64,000 bases of DNA from CANJIV01 sp046330225. Lineage in GTDB: Bacteria; Actinomycetota; Thermoleophilia; Solirubrobacterales; Solirubrobacteraceae. The notes beneath the pieces were generated by a model that had not been told where the DNA came from, did not search any database, and saw nothing but the letters and a program-made list of their open reading frames with translations. The stretch is from positions 310,001 to 374,000 of the forward strand of contig JAXLTD010000001.1 of assembly GCA_046330225.1 (NCBI GenBank). The letters run 5' to 3'. A program made the translations under genes and the position numbers. Shown in pieces: positions 49,545 through 57,942 of the stretch (its first letter is position 1; each line of letters begins with the position of its first letter).

Positions 49545-50222
49545 TCAGCGCAGAATGGGCGTCCCGCCGGGCGCCACCGGCGTGAGCGCCGGCGGGGCCG
49601 GGCGCCACGGCGTCCACCCGGCCGGCGCCGGGCCGCGGAACACCCGCACGTGCACGTGCGTGTCGTGGTAGCGCAGCGGGATGACCAGGCCGCGGGGGCC
49701 GCGCAGGCGCAGCGACGGGCCGACGAAGAGGTACTGGACGCCGCCGGCGGCCGCGAAACGGTCGACCAGGTCCTGGGCCAGGGCACGGTCGACGTCGGCG
49801 GCGGTGTCGGGCGCGCACTCGCACCCGTCGCGCCGCGGGAAGAGCACGTCGGCGTCCAGGCCGTTCTGGTGCGAGCTGTGGCCGACGCTGCCCGGCTCGG
49901 GCGGGAACGGGCCGCCGCCCTTCGGGGAGAGGTCGCCGACGCCGATGCGCGCGGCGTCCGGGTGCGCCTGCTCGTAGGCGGTCAGCACGCGCTCGACGGT
50001 CGCGATCAGGCGCTCGGTGCCGTACCGGCGCCAGGCCGGGTTGGGCGAGGCGCGGTCGGCGAAGTGCCACGTGAACCACCACGGGCTCTCGCCGGCCAGC
50101 GGCACTCCGCCGATCAGCCGGCCGTGGGACGGCGAGCCCACGGCCCGCGAGGCCGCCCACGCGGGGGCGGCGGCGATGACACCGGCGGCGAGGGCGGCGG
50201 CGAGGACGGCGAATCGGCGCAC
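49545..50222 (-). CDS. Penicillin-insensitive murein endopeptidase-like (M74/MepA) exported protein
   Basis: A 225-residue exported protein. Signal peptide VRRFAVLAAALAAGVIAAAPAWA, then the MepA/LAS core: GVGDLSPKGGGPFPPEPGSV, GHSSHQNGLDADV (His-x-x-x-Gly-x-x-x-Asp zinc site) and RYHDTHVHVRV (second zinc His pair). It should cut peptide cross-links in peptidoglycan. The start is GTG 50222, which lies six bases after GCATCCT. Confidence 0.83.
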   Translation of the reverse strand: MRRFAVLAAALAAGVIAAAPAWAASRAVGSPSHGRLIGGVPLAGESPWWFTWHFADRASPNPAWRRYGTERLIATVERVLTAYEQAHPDAARIGVGDLSPKGGGPFPPEPGSVGHSSHQNGLDADVLFPRRDGCECAPDTAADVDRALAQDLVDRFAAAGGVQYLFVGPSLRLRGPRGLVIPLRYHDTHVHVRVFRGPAPAGWTPWRPAPPALTPVAPGGTPILR

Positions 50223-50324
50223 GGGCCCAGGATGCCACCGGCCGGGCGGTCGGCGCGCAAGGCCGGCGTCACGCCGCGCGGACGCCGCTCCGCGCGCGGC
50301 CGCGCCGGCCGGAGTCCGCGGCGC

Positions 50325-50906
50325 TCAGCGCCCGTAGCGGCCGACGACCTGGCCGCGGGCGAGCGTCCGCCGCGCGATCTGGCCGCGCACCGGGCCGGCG
50401 GCAGCGCCGTAGGCGGCGGGCACGTCGGAGCGCAGCGCGGTGACGGTGAAGGCGTACCGGTGCGGGCCGGCGCCCTTCGGCGGGCACGGCGGCTCGTAGC
50501 CGACCCGGCCCGAGGTGCCGCGCCCGGCGCGCAGGAGCGCTGGCTTGGCCGCGGCGGGCAGTCCGCGTGCCGACGCGGGCAGGCCCCACACGGCCCAGTG
50601 CACGAACGTGCCCCCGGGCGCGTCGGGGTCGGTCATCACGACGGCGATGGACTTCGTGCCGCGCGGCGCCGCTGACCAGCGCAGCGGCGGGGAGGAGCCG
50701 TTCCCGTCGCAGGTGAAGCGGACTGGGATCCGCCCGCCGCTGGCGAACGCCGGGCTCGTGACGGCCAGGGCGCGGTGGGCGGGGCGGGCCGCGGTCGCCG
50801 GGGCCGGCGCCGTCGAGGCCGACGAGCCGCTGTCCGACGAGCCACAGGCGCCGAGCAGGGGTGCGGCGGCAGCCAGGGCGGCGACGAGATGGGGCCCGCG
50901 GAGCAC
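50325..50906 (-). CDS. YbhB/YbcL (Raf kinase inhibitor-like) lipoprotein
   Basis: A 193-residue lipoprotein of the phosphatidylethanolamine-binding protein family. The lipobox is LLGAC, followed by a Ser/Ala/Pro spacer. Family motifs are FTCDGNGSSPPLRW, VVMTDPDAPGGTFVHWAVWG and PPCPPKGAGPHRYAF, forming the anion-binding pocket. It is anchored to the outer face of the membrane; ligand and role in bacteria are not established. GTG 50906 is supported by TAGGCT six bases upstream. Confidence 0.87.
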   Translation of the reverse strand: MLRGPHLVAALAAAAPLLGACGSSDSGSSASTAPAPATAARPAHRALAVTSPAFASGGRIPVRFTCDGNGSSPPLRWSAAPRGTKSIAVVMTDPDAPGGTFVHWAVWGLPASARGLPAAAKPALLRAGRGTSGRVGYEPPCPPKGAGPHRYAFTVTALRSDVPAAYGAAAGPVRGQIARRTLARGQVVGRYGR

Positions 50907-50912
50907 CCGGTC

Positions 50913-50918
50913 AGCCTA
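50913..50918 (-). promoter_or_regulatory. -10 box TAGGCT, leaderless start of YbhB-like gene
   Basis: TAGGCT on the minus strand ends six bases before GTG 50906. Confidence 0.5.
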
Positions 50919-50966
50919 CGCCGGTCCGCGATCGGCCGACCGGACCGGGAAAAGCAAGTAAGTCTG

Positions 50967-50983
50967 TAGGTTTTGTGTAGTTT
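50967..50983 (+). promoter_or_regulatory. Probable promoter of carbonic anhydrase, in an AT-rich island
   Basis: Bases 50950-51000 are strikingly AT-rich for this genome. Candidate -10 boxes are TAGGTT (50967-50972) and TAGTTT with an upstream TGTG (50978-50983). A leader of about 30 bases with GAGAGAGGGG precedes ATG 51022, so this gene is not leaderless. Confidence 0.45.
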
Positions 50984-51021
50984 ATGTTGGAACCAATCGA
51001 TCGTCCGAGAGAGGGGCCCGC

Positions 51022-51513
51022 ATGACCGTGACCGACGAACTGCTGGAAGCTGCGAAGTCCTATGCCGCCGGCTTCGACAAAGGCGGCCTGCCGATGCCGC
51101 CGGGCCGCAAGATCGCGATCGTGGCCTGCATGGACGCCCGCCTGAACCCCTACGGCCTGCTCGGGCTGCAGGAGGGCGACGCCCACGTGATCCGCAACGC
51201 CGGCGGCGTCATCACCGACGATGAGATCCGCTCGCTGGCGATCTCGCAGCGGCTGCTCGGCACCGAGGAGATCGTGCTCATCCACCACACCGACTGCGGG
51301 ATGCTCACCTTCACGGACGACGGCTTCAAGCAGTCGATCCTGGAGGAGACGGGAATCAAGCCCGAGTGGGCCGCCGAGTCGTTCCCCGACGTCGACGCCG
51401 ACGTCCGCCAGTCGCTCAACCGCGTCAAGGCCAGCCCGTTCATCCCCAAGAAGGAGAGCGTGCGCGGCTTCGTCTACGAGGTCGAGACGGGCAACCTGCG
51501 GGAGGTCATCTAG
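51022..51513 (+). CDS. Beta-class carbonic anhydrase (Rv1284-like)
   Basis: A 163-residue zinc enzyme interconverting carbon dioxide and bicarbonate. Zinc ligands are Cys36, His89 and Cys92 (ACMDARL, HHTDCGM) with the Asp38-Arg40 dyad. Length and motif spacing are those of the small Rv1284-type enzymes of actinomycetes. It may supply bicarbonate for the biotin carboxylases seen in this region, which is inference. Gene has a ribosome site GAGGGG and a separate AT-rich promoter. Confidence 0.92.
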   Translation: MTVTDELLEAAKSYAAGFDKGGLPMPPGRKIAIVACMDARLNPYGLLGLQEGDAHVIRNAGGVITDDEIRSLAISQRLLGTEEIVLIHHTDCGMLTFTDDGFKQSILEETGIKPEWAAESFPDVDADVRQSLNRVKASPFIPKKESVRGFVYEVETGNLREVI

Positions 51514-51602
51514 CTTCGGCCCTGCCCGGCCTGCGCAGCGACGTGCCAAAGTCGCGCCCGCAGTTTGCGCGTCCGGTGTCGAATGCCGTCAGGTGCGCCC
51601 GC

Positions 51603-51608
51603 TACGGT
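51603..51608 (+). promoter_or_regulatory. -10 box TACGGT, leaderless start
   Basis: TACGGT ends nine bases before ATG 51618. Confidence 0.5.
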
Positions 51609-51617
51609 GCGGGAGCG

Positions 51618-51839
51618 ATGAACGAGGACCACTTCGACGAGATCGAGCGGACGCTGCTCTACATCTCGGAGGCCCGGGAGCGGGCGGGCAAGGCCCGCGT
51701 GGCGCTGGAGAAGGCCGGCGCCGAGCCGCACCTGATCGCCGCGCTCCGGACGGCAGAGGATGCCATGCGGGCCGAGCATCGCCGGCTCATGCAGGGCACC
51801 TACTACGCGGTGCCGGGCCAGGACAAGCTGGCCGTCTGA
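51618..51839 (+). CDS. Small helical hypothetical protein
   Basis: A 73-residue charged protein (MNEDHFDEIERTLLYISEAR) predicted as two long helices, ending YYAVPGQDKLAV. Not recognised. Its stop is nine bases before the MmeI-like gene, so the pair is likely one transcript driven by the TACGGT box; a control or accessory role for the restriction enzyme is possible but unsupported by any motif. Confidence 0.65.
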   Translation: MNEDHFDEIERTLLYISEARERAGKARVALEKAGAEPHLIAALRTAEDAMRAEHRRLMQGTYYAVPGQDKLAV

Positions 51840-51847
51840 CCGGGCCG

Positions 51848-54550
51848 GTGACCGGCGAGGAGATTCGCGCGCGCCTGTCGGCGTTCGCGGCCAAGTGGAG
51901 CCTCTACCAGGGGACCGAGCGCGCGGAGGCGCAGACGTTCCTCAACGAGCTGTTCGACTGCTATGGAGTGGGCCGCGAGACGGTTGCGGGCTTCGAGGTC
52001 CACCAGGGCGGCGGGTTCGTGGACCTGCTGTGGCCCGGTCGCTGTCTCTTCGAGATGAAGGCGCCCGGCGAGGCCCGCCGGCTCTCGCACCACCGCCGCC
52101 AGGCGCTCGACTACTGGCGTGAATCGGCAGATCCCGGCGCCGGGGTGCCGGCCGCGCGCTACGTCGTGCTGTGTGCATTCCACGCGTTCGAGGTCTGGGA
52201 GCCCGGCCTGTTCCCGACCGAGCCGCGCACGGCGTTCTCCTTGGCCGAGCTGCCCGACGCCTACGACGCGCTGCTCTTCCTCGCCGGCGACACGCCCGTC
52301 TTCCAGGGCGGCCAGGCCGCGGTGACGGTCAACGCCGTCCGGCGCCTCGGCTCCCTGAACGCCATGCTCGCCGATCGCCGGGTCGGCGGCCCCGACGAGC
52401 GGCGCGACTTCCTCCTGCAGACGGTGTGGTGCATGTTCGCCGAGGATCTCGGCCAGATCCCTGGGCACCGGTTCACCCGGGTCCTCGAAGGGCTGATCGC
52501 CAACCCGGACCGCTCCAGCGCGGACGACTTGGGCCGCTTCTTCGAGTACCTCGACGATCCCTCCCCGCAGCGGCCCGAGCACGGCATGTATGCGGGGACG
52601 CCGTACGCGAACGGGGCGCTGTTCCGCCGCCCCGCCCGCCTGCACCTCGTCCGGGAAGAGCTCGAGGTTCTCCGCGCCGCCTGCGAGCAGAACTGGCGCG
52701 AGGTGCAGCCCCAGATCTTCGGGAACCTGCTCGAGGGCGCGCTCGGGCACGACCGCCAGTGGGAGGTCGGCGCGCACTACACCCACGAGCCCGAGATCCA
52801 GAAGATCGTCCAGCCCACGATCGTGCGGCCGTGGCGGGAGCGCATCGAGAACCTCGAGACGCCCGCCGAGGCGGCGCAGGCCCAGGCGGACCTGATGGGC
52901 TACGTCGTCCTGGACCCCGCGTGCGGGTGCGGCAACTTCCTCTACGTCGCCTACCGCGAGCTGCGCCGGATCGAGCGCCGCCTGGCGGACCGTCTCTCCG
53001 AGCTGCGCCGGGCGGCCGGCCAGCCGGCCCCGGAGTCGCTGGCGCTGTTCTTCCCCCTGGCGAACATCCGCGGCATCGAGATCGAGCGCTTCGCCGTGGC
53101 CCTCGCCCGCGTCACGCTGTGGATGGGCCACCGGCTGGCGGTCGAGGAACTCGGCTTGGACGAGAGCACGCTCCCGCTCGCCGATCTCTCCGGCATCGTC
53201 GTCCAGGACGCGCTGCGCCACCCGTGGCCGCGCGCCGACGCGATCATCGGCAATCCGCCCTACCACGGCTCCCAGCACCTGCGCGGGATCTACGGCGCCG
53301 AGTACCTCGAGTGGCTCGGCGAGGAGTTCGGCTGCGGCGTGCAGGACCTGTGCGTCTACTGGTTCCGCAAGGCGGCCGACCGCCTCGAGCGGGGCGGTCG
53401 CGCCGGCCTGGTCGGCACCAACTCCATCTCGCAGAACCGCGCCCGTGGCGCCAGCCTCAACTACGTCGTCGAGCACGGCGGCGTGATCACCGATGCCGTC
53501 TCCCGCCAGCGGTGGCCGGGCGAGGCGGTCGTGAACGTCAGCATCGTCAACTGGGTGAAGCAGCCGGCCGAGCCGCCGGCGCGGTTCGTGCTCGACGGGC
53601 GCGAGGTGGCGGGCATCAGCACACGCCTGCACGAGTCGCTCGTCCCGGTCGAGGAGTTCGCGCCGCTGCCGGCCAACGCGGGCCGCGCGTTCCAGGGGCC
53701 GATCCCGGCTGGCAGCTTCTACCTGGAGCCCGGCGAGGCGCGCGGGCTGCTCGATCGTGGCGACGCCAGCTACGCCGAGGTCGTGCGCCCGTATCTCGTC
53801 GGGGACGACATCACCGAGGATCCCTTCCAGGAGCCCCGGCGGTGGATCGTCGACTTCGCCGCAATGCCGCTGGAGGCGGCGATGGCGTATCCGGCCGCGC
53901 TCGACCTCGTGCGCGAGCGGGTCAAGCCCGAGCGCGAGACGAACAACGACGCCAACTTCCGCCGGTACTGGTGGCGATTCGGGCGGCCGCGGGGCGAGAT
54001 GCGCGAGGCCATCGCGCCGCTGCGCCGCTACATCGCCGGCAATGCACAGGGGAAGCGGTTCCTGTTCTGCTGGGCTGATCTCGGGACCTGCCCGAGCAAC
54101 CTCACCAACGTCTTCGCCTTCGACGACGACTACGCGATGGGCGTGCTCACATCCTCGGCTCACCAGGCGTGGGCGCGCGCGGAGGCGTCCACCCTGCGCG
54201 TCGACCTGCGCTACACGCCGACCTCCTGTTTCGCCACGTTCCCCTGGCCCCAGCCGCCATCCGCGGTCCGGGACGAGATCGGCCGCCTCGCCGCCGCGCT
54301 GCTCGCGGCCCGCACGGCGATCTGCGTCGACCGCGAGATCGGCCTCACCGAGCTCTACAACGAGGTCGACGAGGGCGCCTGGACGGAGGTTCGCGACGCT
54401 CACGCCGCCCTCGACGCCGCCGTGGCGGCTGCTTACGGCTGGCCGGCGGCGGTGGCCGCCGATCCGCTCGAGCTCCGGGCCCGGCTCGCCGCGCTGCATG
54501 CCCGGATCCAGGCCGGCGAGCTCACCTACGCGCCGTTCTTCACCGACTGA
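51848..54550 (+). CDS. MmeI-like type IIL restriction-modification enzyme
   Basis: A 900-residue enzyme combining endonuclease and adenine methyltransferase. The N-terminal nuclease has Asp59-x9-Glu69-x-Lys71 (FVDLLWPGRCLFEMK), the exact spacing of MmeI. A helical spacer (about 150-330) leads to the gamma-class methyltransferase: motif I DPACGCGNFLYVAY (Asp356) and motif IV NPPYHGSQ (469-472). The C-terminal part (about 620-880) holds the target recognition domain (LFCWADLGTCPSNLTNVFAF) and ends PFFTD. Such enzymes methylate one adenine in an asymmetric site and cut about 20 bases away with no separate subunit. Motif I has Cys in place of the usual Ser (GCG for GSG). GTG 51848 lies nine bases after the preceding stop. 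A strong terminator follows. Confidence 0.88.
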   Translation: MTGEEIRARLSAFAAKWSLYQGTERAEAQTFLNELFDCYGVGRETVAGFEVHQGGGFVDLLWPGRCLFEMKAPGEARRLSHHRRQALDYWRESADPGAGVPAARYVVLCAFHAFEVWEPGLFPTEPRTAFSLAELPDAYDALLFLAGDTPVFQGGQAAVTVNAVRRLGSLNAMLADRRVGGPDERRDFLLQTVWCMFAEDLGQIPGHRFTRVLEGLIANPDRSSADDLGRFFEYLDDPSPQRPEHGMYAGTPYANGALFRRPARLHLVREELEVLRAACEQNWREVQPQIFGNLLEGALGHDRQWEVGAHYTHEPEIQKIVQPTIVRPWRERIENLETPAEAAQAQADLMGYVVLDPACGCGNFLYVAYRELRRIERRLADRLSELRRAAGQPAPESLALFFPLANIRGIEIERFAVALARVTLWMGHRLAVEELGLDESTLPLADLSGIVVQDALRHPWPRADAIIGNPPYHGSQHLRGIYGAEYLEWLGEEFGCGVQDLCVYWFRKAADRLERGGRAGLVGTNSISQNRARGASLNYVVEHGGVITDAVSRQRWPGEAVVNVSIVNWVKQPAEPPARFVLDGREVAGISTRLHESLVPVEEFAPLPANAGRAFQGPIPAGSFYLEPGEARGLLDRGDASYAEVVRPYLVGDDITEDPFQEPRRWIVDFAAMPLEAAMAYPAALDLVRERVKPERETNNDANFRRYWWRFGRPRGEMREAIAPLRRYIAGNAQGKRFLFCWADLGTCPSNLTNVFAFDDDYAMGVLTSSAHQAWARAEASTLRVDLRYTPTSCFATFPWPQPPSAVRDEIGRLAAALLAARTAICVDREIGLTELYNEVDEGAWTEVRDAHAALDAAVAAAYGWPAAVAADPLELRARLAALHARIQAGELTYAPFFTD

Positions 54551-54555
54551 ACCGC

Positions 54556-54591
54556 GAAGGATCGTGCGGGCCCTGGCCCCCACGATCCTTC
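54556..54591 (+). terminator. Strong hairpin after restriction-modification gene
   Basis: An 11-bp arm GAAGGATCGTG pairs with CACGATCCTTC; inside it GGGCC pairs with GGCCC around a CT loop, separated by a single C-C mismatch. It starts five bases after the stop codon. No U-tract. Confidence 0.75.
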
Positions 54592-54653
54592 ACAGGACCA
54601 GCGGCACGGCGCGAAGCGGACCCGCCGGGCAGGCCGCTCACCCGCGGCCGTCC

Positions 54654-55016
54654 TCAGTGGTCCGCGACGTAGCCGCCGTCGGGCGCTACGGGCAGCCCGG
54701 CGGCGGCCCACGCGGCGATACCGCCTGACAGGTTGCGGGCGTCGTAGCCGGCACCGCGGAAGGCCTGGGTCGCCATGCCCGAGCGGGCGCCGAGGCGGCA
54801 GTAGAAGATGACCGGGCGGTCGCGATCGATCGTCGTCGCCTGCGCGGCGAGGCGCTCGAGCTCGATGTGGCGGCTGCCGTCGATGTAGCCGGCCTCGCGC
54901 TCGTAGGGCTCGCGCACGTCGACGAGCTGGACGGTCCCGGTCGCGACCGCGTCCGCGACCTCCTGCGGCGTCAGCTCGTCGCCGAGGTGGGCGAACGGGC
55001 TCGGGCTCGACTCCAT
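54654..55016 (-). CDS. Rhodanese-like sulfurtransferase
   Basis: A 120-residue single-domain rhodanese. The active loop is FYCRLGARSGM with the persulfide-forming cysteine, preceded by QLVDVREPYEREAGYIDGS (strand and CH2A-type motif). It moves sulfane sulfur to an acceptor and sits beside the sulfate transporter genes, consistent with sulfur metabolism. ATG 55016 follows TAGCCT by eight bases. Confidence 0.88.
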   Translation of the reverse strand: MESSPSPFAHLGDELTPQEVADAVATGTVQLVDVREPYEREAGYIDGSRHIELERLAAQATTIDRDRPVIFYCRLGARSGMATQAFRGAGYDARNLSGGIAAWAAAGLPVAPDGGYVADH

Positions 55017-55024
55017 TCCGCGAC

Positions 55025-55030
55025 AGGCTA
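55025..55030 (-). promoter_or_regulatory. -10 box TAGCCT, leaderless start of rhodanese gene
   Basis: TAGCCT on the minus strand ends eight bases before ATG 55016. Confidence 0.5.
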
Positions 55031-55269
55031 GCGGCCGGCCGCGACTTCGGACCGGGCGGCGGGTTCATCCAGGCGGGCGGGGCCGAGCAGCTGCGGGAAT
55101 GGGGGGAGGTGCCCGGCCCCACCCATGATTCGCCCGCAGCCCGCGGGCGCACGCCCCCCCGACGCAGCGCGAGGCTACTCCTGCGCGGGCGAGCCTGTCC
55201 ACCGTCCTGGTCCGACGGCCGCCATCCCGCCGCGGGCCGGTAAAAGCCGATAAACCGATCGGGGTTCTG

Positions 55270-55275
55270 TAGTAT
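55270..55275 (+). promoter_or_regulatory. Probable promoter of sulfate transport operon
   Basis: TAGTAT preceded by TCTG lies 37 bases before ATG 55313. Just upstream, CCGAT (55247-55251) and ATCGG (55258-55262) form an inverted repeat that could bind a regulator such as the Rrf2 protein of this cluster. The word TCTGTAG also occurs before the carbonic anhydrase gene. The rest of the 296-bp gap (55017-55269) shows no gene. Confidence 0.45.
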
Positions 55276-55312
55276 CCGGGCGCTCCAACCCCGAAGGAGC
55301 CATCCCGACCCC

Positions 55313-56314
55313 ATGCCCACTCTCATTCAGCGCGCCGCGGCGCTCGCGGCCGCGGCCCTCGTTGCCGTGGCCGTCCAGGCCTGCGGCTCGGACTCCAGCG
55401 GCGGCGACAGCGCCAAGCTCTCGCTCGTCGCGTACTCCACGCCAAAGGAGGCCTACCAGGAGATCATCCCGGCCTTCCAGAAGACGAGCGCCGGGACCGG
55501 TGTCACGTTCACGCAGTCCTACGGGCCATCGGGCGACCAGTCGCGCGCAGTGCAGGCCGGGCTGCCTGCCGATGTCGTCGCGCTCTCGCTCGCGCCCGAC
55601 GTGGAGAAGCTCGTCGACAAGGGCAAGGTCGCCAAGACCTGGCAGGACAACCCGCACCGGGGCTTCGTCACGAACTCGGTCGTCGTGTTCGTCGTGCGCA
55701 AGGGCAACCCGAAGGGGATCCGCACCTGGGACGACCTCGTGAAGAAGGGCACCGAGGTGATCGAGCCCAATCCGTTCACGTCGGGCGGCGCCCGTTGGAA
55801 CGTGATGGCGGCCTACGGGGCCCAGCTCGAGCAGGGCAAGACCCCCGATCAGGCCACCGACTACCTCAGGCGCCTGTTCGCCAACGTGCCGGTGCAGGAC
55901 AAGAGCGCCCGCGAGGCGCTGCAGACGTTTGTCGGCGGCAAGGGCGACGTGCTCATCTCCTACGAGAACGAGGCGATCACCGCCCAGCAGAAGAGCCAGG
56001 ACGTCGAGTACGTCATCCCGCCCCAGACGATCCTGATCGAGAATCCGGTGGCCGCCACCACGAAGAGCCCCGCGAAGGCGCAGGCGTTCGTCGACTACCT
56101 CTGGACCCCGGCGGCCCAGAAGGTGTTCGTCGCCAAGGGCTACCGGTCCGTGCTGCCGGCGCTGAACGATCCGAAGGAGTACCCGAAGCCGCAGGGCCTC
56201 TTCACCATCGCCAAGCTCGGCGGCTGGGACGTGGTCACCAAGAAGTTCTTCGATCCGCAGGACAGCGTCGTGGCGAAGATCGAGCAGGGCCTCGGTGTCT
56301 CCACCGCCAAGTGA
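55313..56314 (+). CDS. Sulfate ABC transporter substrate-binding lipoprotein
   Basis: A 333-residue sulfate/thiosulfate-binding protein (Sbp/CysP type). The lipobox is AVQAC. Family signatures include LSLVAYSTPKEAYQEIIPAF, SYGPSGDQSRAVQAGLPADV (anion-binding loop), EPNPFTSGGARWNVMAAYG and SYENEAITAQQK. It captures sulfate outside the membrane for the permease encoded next. AAGGAG lies 13 bases before the ATG, a rather long spacing. Its 3' end overlaps the first permease gene by 20 bp. Confidence 0.92.
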   Translation: MPTLIQRAAALAAAALVAVAVQACGSDSSGGDSAKLSLVAYSTPKEAYQEIIPAFQKTSAGTGVTFTQSYGPSGDQSRAVQAGLPADVVALSLAPDVEKLVDKGKVAKTWQDNPHRGFVTNSVVVFVVRKGNPKGIRTWDDLVKKGTEVIEPNPFTSGGARWNVMAAYGAQLEQGKTPDQATDYLRRLFANVPVQDKSAREALQTFVGGKGDVLISYENEAITAQQKSQDVEYVIPPQTILIENPVAATTKSPAKAQAFVDYLWTPAAQKVFVAKGYRSVLPALNDPKEYPKPQGLFTIAKLGGWDVVTKKFFDPQDSVVAKIEQGLGVSTAK

Positions 56315-57143
56315 GGCCACGGCCGGGCGCCTGCCCCGGGCGGCCCGGGCGCGCCGCGGCGGCGGGCTGCCGACCGCCGCGGGCGGCGCCGCCGCCGTCG
56401 CGTTCCTGAGCCTCGTCGTCCTCGTGCCCATCGCCGCGGTGGTCGCGGAGTCCACCAAGGGCGGCTGGGCCGGCTTCTGGGACACGGTGACCTCGCCCCA
56501 GGCGTGGGCGGCGCTGCGGTTCACCGTGCTCGTCTCCTTGGCGGTGGCCGCGGTGAACGTGGCGGCCGGGACCGTCATCGCGTGGGTGCTCGTCCGCGAC
56601 GAGTTCCCCGGCAAGCGGATCGTGAACGCGATGATCGACCTGCCGTTCGCCCTCCCGACGATCGTGGCCGGCCTGACCCTGCTCGCGCTCTACGGGCCCA
56701 AGGGCCCGGTGGGCATCGACGTTGCCTACACCCGCGGCGCGGTCCTGCTCGCCCTGCTGTTCGTGACGCTCCCGTTCGTGGTGCGCTCGGTGCAGCCGGT
56801 GCTGCTCGCCCTCGACCGCGAGCAGGAAGAGGCCGCGGCGACGCTCGGCGCGGGCACCGTGACGACCTTTCGCCGGATCATCCTGCCGGCGCTGCGGCCG
56901 GCGATTCTCGCCGGCGCCGGGCTCGCCTTCGCCCGGTCGCTGGGCGAGTTCGGCTCGCTCGTGCTGATCTCGGGCAACCTGCCATTCAAGACCGAGGTCG
57001 CGTCGGTGTGGGTCTACGGGCAGATCCAGAGCGACAACCTCCCGGGCGCCGCCGCGGTATCGGTGGTGCTGCTGGCGTTCTCGTTCGCGCTGCTGCTCGG
57101 GATCGGCGCGCTGTCGAGCCGCTGGAGCCGGCATGCCGGCTAA
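56295..57143 (+). CDS. cysT: Sulfate ABC transporter permease CysT
   Basis: A 282-residue inner-membrane permease with about six helices. The EAA loop contacting the ATPase reads EEAAATLGAGTVTTFRRIIL, and the family segment SLGEFGSLVLISGNLPFKTE follows. The start GTG 56295 lies inside the 3' end of the substrate-binding gene; the frame offers no good later start before the first helix. It pairs with CysW to form the channel. Confidence 0.92.
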   Translation: MSPPPSEATAGRLPRAARARRGGGLPTAAGGAAAVAFLSLVVLVPIAAVVAESTKGGWAGFWDTVTSPQAWAALRFTVLVSLAVAAVNVAAGTVIAWVLVRDEFPGKRIVNAMIDLPFALPTIVAGLTLLALYGPKGPVGIDVAYTRGAVLLALLFVTLPFVVRSVQPVLLALDREQEEAAATLGAGTVTTFRRIILPALRPAILAGAGLAFARSLGEFGSLVLISGNLPFKTEVASVWVYGQIQSDNLPGAAAVSVVLLAFSFALLLGIGALSSRWSRHAG

Positions 57144-57942
57144 CGCGTCCAAGGCCTCGCGCTACGGCCTGCGCTTCGCCGCCCTGGGCTACCTGTTCGT
57201 GCTGCTCGCGGCTCCGGTCGCGCTCGTCTTCTACCGCAGCTTCGAGCACGGCCTCGCGGCCGCCTGGGCGTCGGTCACGACCCCCGAGGCGATCAGTGCC
57301 TTCAAGCTCACGCTCCTGATGGTCGCCATCGCCGTGCCGGTGAACACGGTGTTCGGCGTGGGGTGCGCGCTGCTGCTCGTCCGCACCCGGATGCGCGGCA
57401 AGGCGATCCTCGGCGCCGTCGTCGACATCCCCTTCGCCATCTCGCCGATCGTGGTCGGGCTGGCGCTGATCCTCGTCTACGGGCAGGAGGGCTGGGCCGG
57501 CGGCTGGCTCGCCGACCACGGCATCCAGGTCATCTTCTCGGTGCCTGGAATGGTGCTGGCCACGATCTTCGTGTCGCTCCCGTTCGTCGTCCGCGAGGTC
57601 GTGCCCGTCCTGCGCGAGGTCGGCACCGAGCAGGAGCAGGCCGCCCGCACGCTCGGCGCGTCGGGCTGGCAGACCTTCTGGCGCATCACGCTGCCGGCGA
57701 TCCGCTGGGGCGTGGCCTACGGCGTGATCCTCACGACGGCCCGGGCGCTCGGCGAGTTCGGCGCCGTCAGCGTCGTGTCGGGCAAGCTGGCCGGCCAGAC
57801 CGAGACGCTGACGCTGCAGGTCGAGGACCGCTTTCAGGCCTTCGACCTCACCGGCGCCTACGCCGCGTCGGTCGTCCTGGCGGTCCTCGCGCTGCTCGTG
57901 ATTCTGTCCCTGACCCTGCTGGACCGGAGGAGGACCGCCTGA
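57133..57942 (+). CDS. cysW: Sulfate ABC transporter permease CysW
   Basis: A 269-residue partner permease. EAA loop EQAARTLGASGWQTFWRITL and the CysW-type stretch ALGEFGAVSVVSGKLAGQTE are clear, with VEDRFQAFDLTGAYAASVVL near the end. It overlaps the cysT gene by 11 bp and the cysA start by one base (TGATG), so the operon is tightly coupled. Confidence 0.93.
   Translation: MPANASKASRYGLRFAALGYLFVLLAAPVALVFYRSFEHGLAAAWASVTTPEAISAFKLTLLMVAIAVPVNTVFGVGCALLLVRTRMRGKAILGAVVDIPFAISPIVVGLALILVYGQEGWAGGWLADHGIQVIFSVPGMVLATIFVSLPFVVREVVPVLREVGTEQEQAARTLGASGWQTFWRITLPAIRWGVAYGVILTTARALGEFGAVSVVSGKLAGQTETLTLQVEDRFQAFDLTGAYAASVVLAVLALLVILSLTLLDRRRTA

Noticed and set aside
51803..54583. 926-codon minus-strand frame opposite the MmeI-like gene
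   Set aside because: Antisense to an enzyme with intact catalytic motifs; no domain recognised.
55017..55269. Sulfur-related riboswitch (SAM type) before the sulfate operon
   Set aside because: No conserved aptamer blocks could be seen; only an inverted repeat and a promoter close to the gene.
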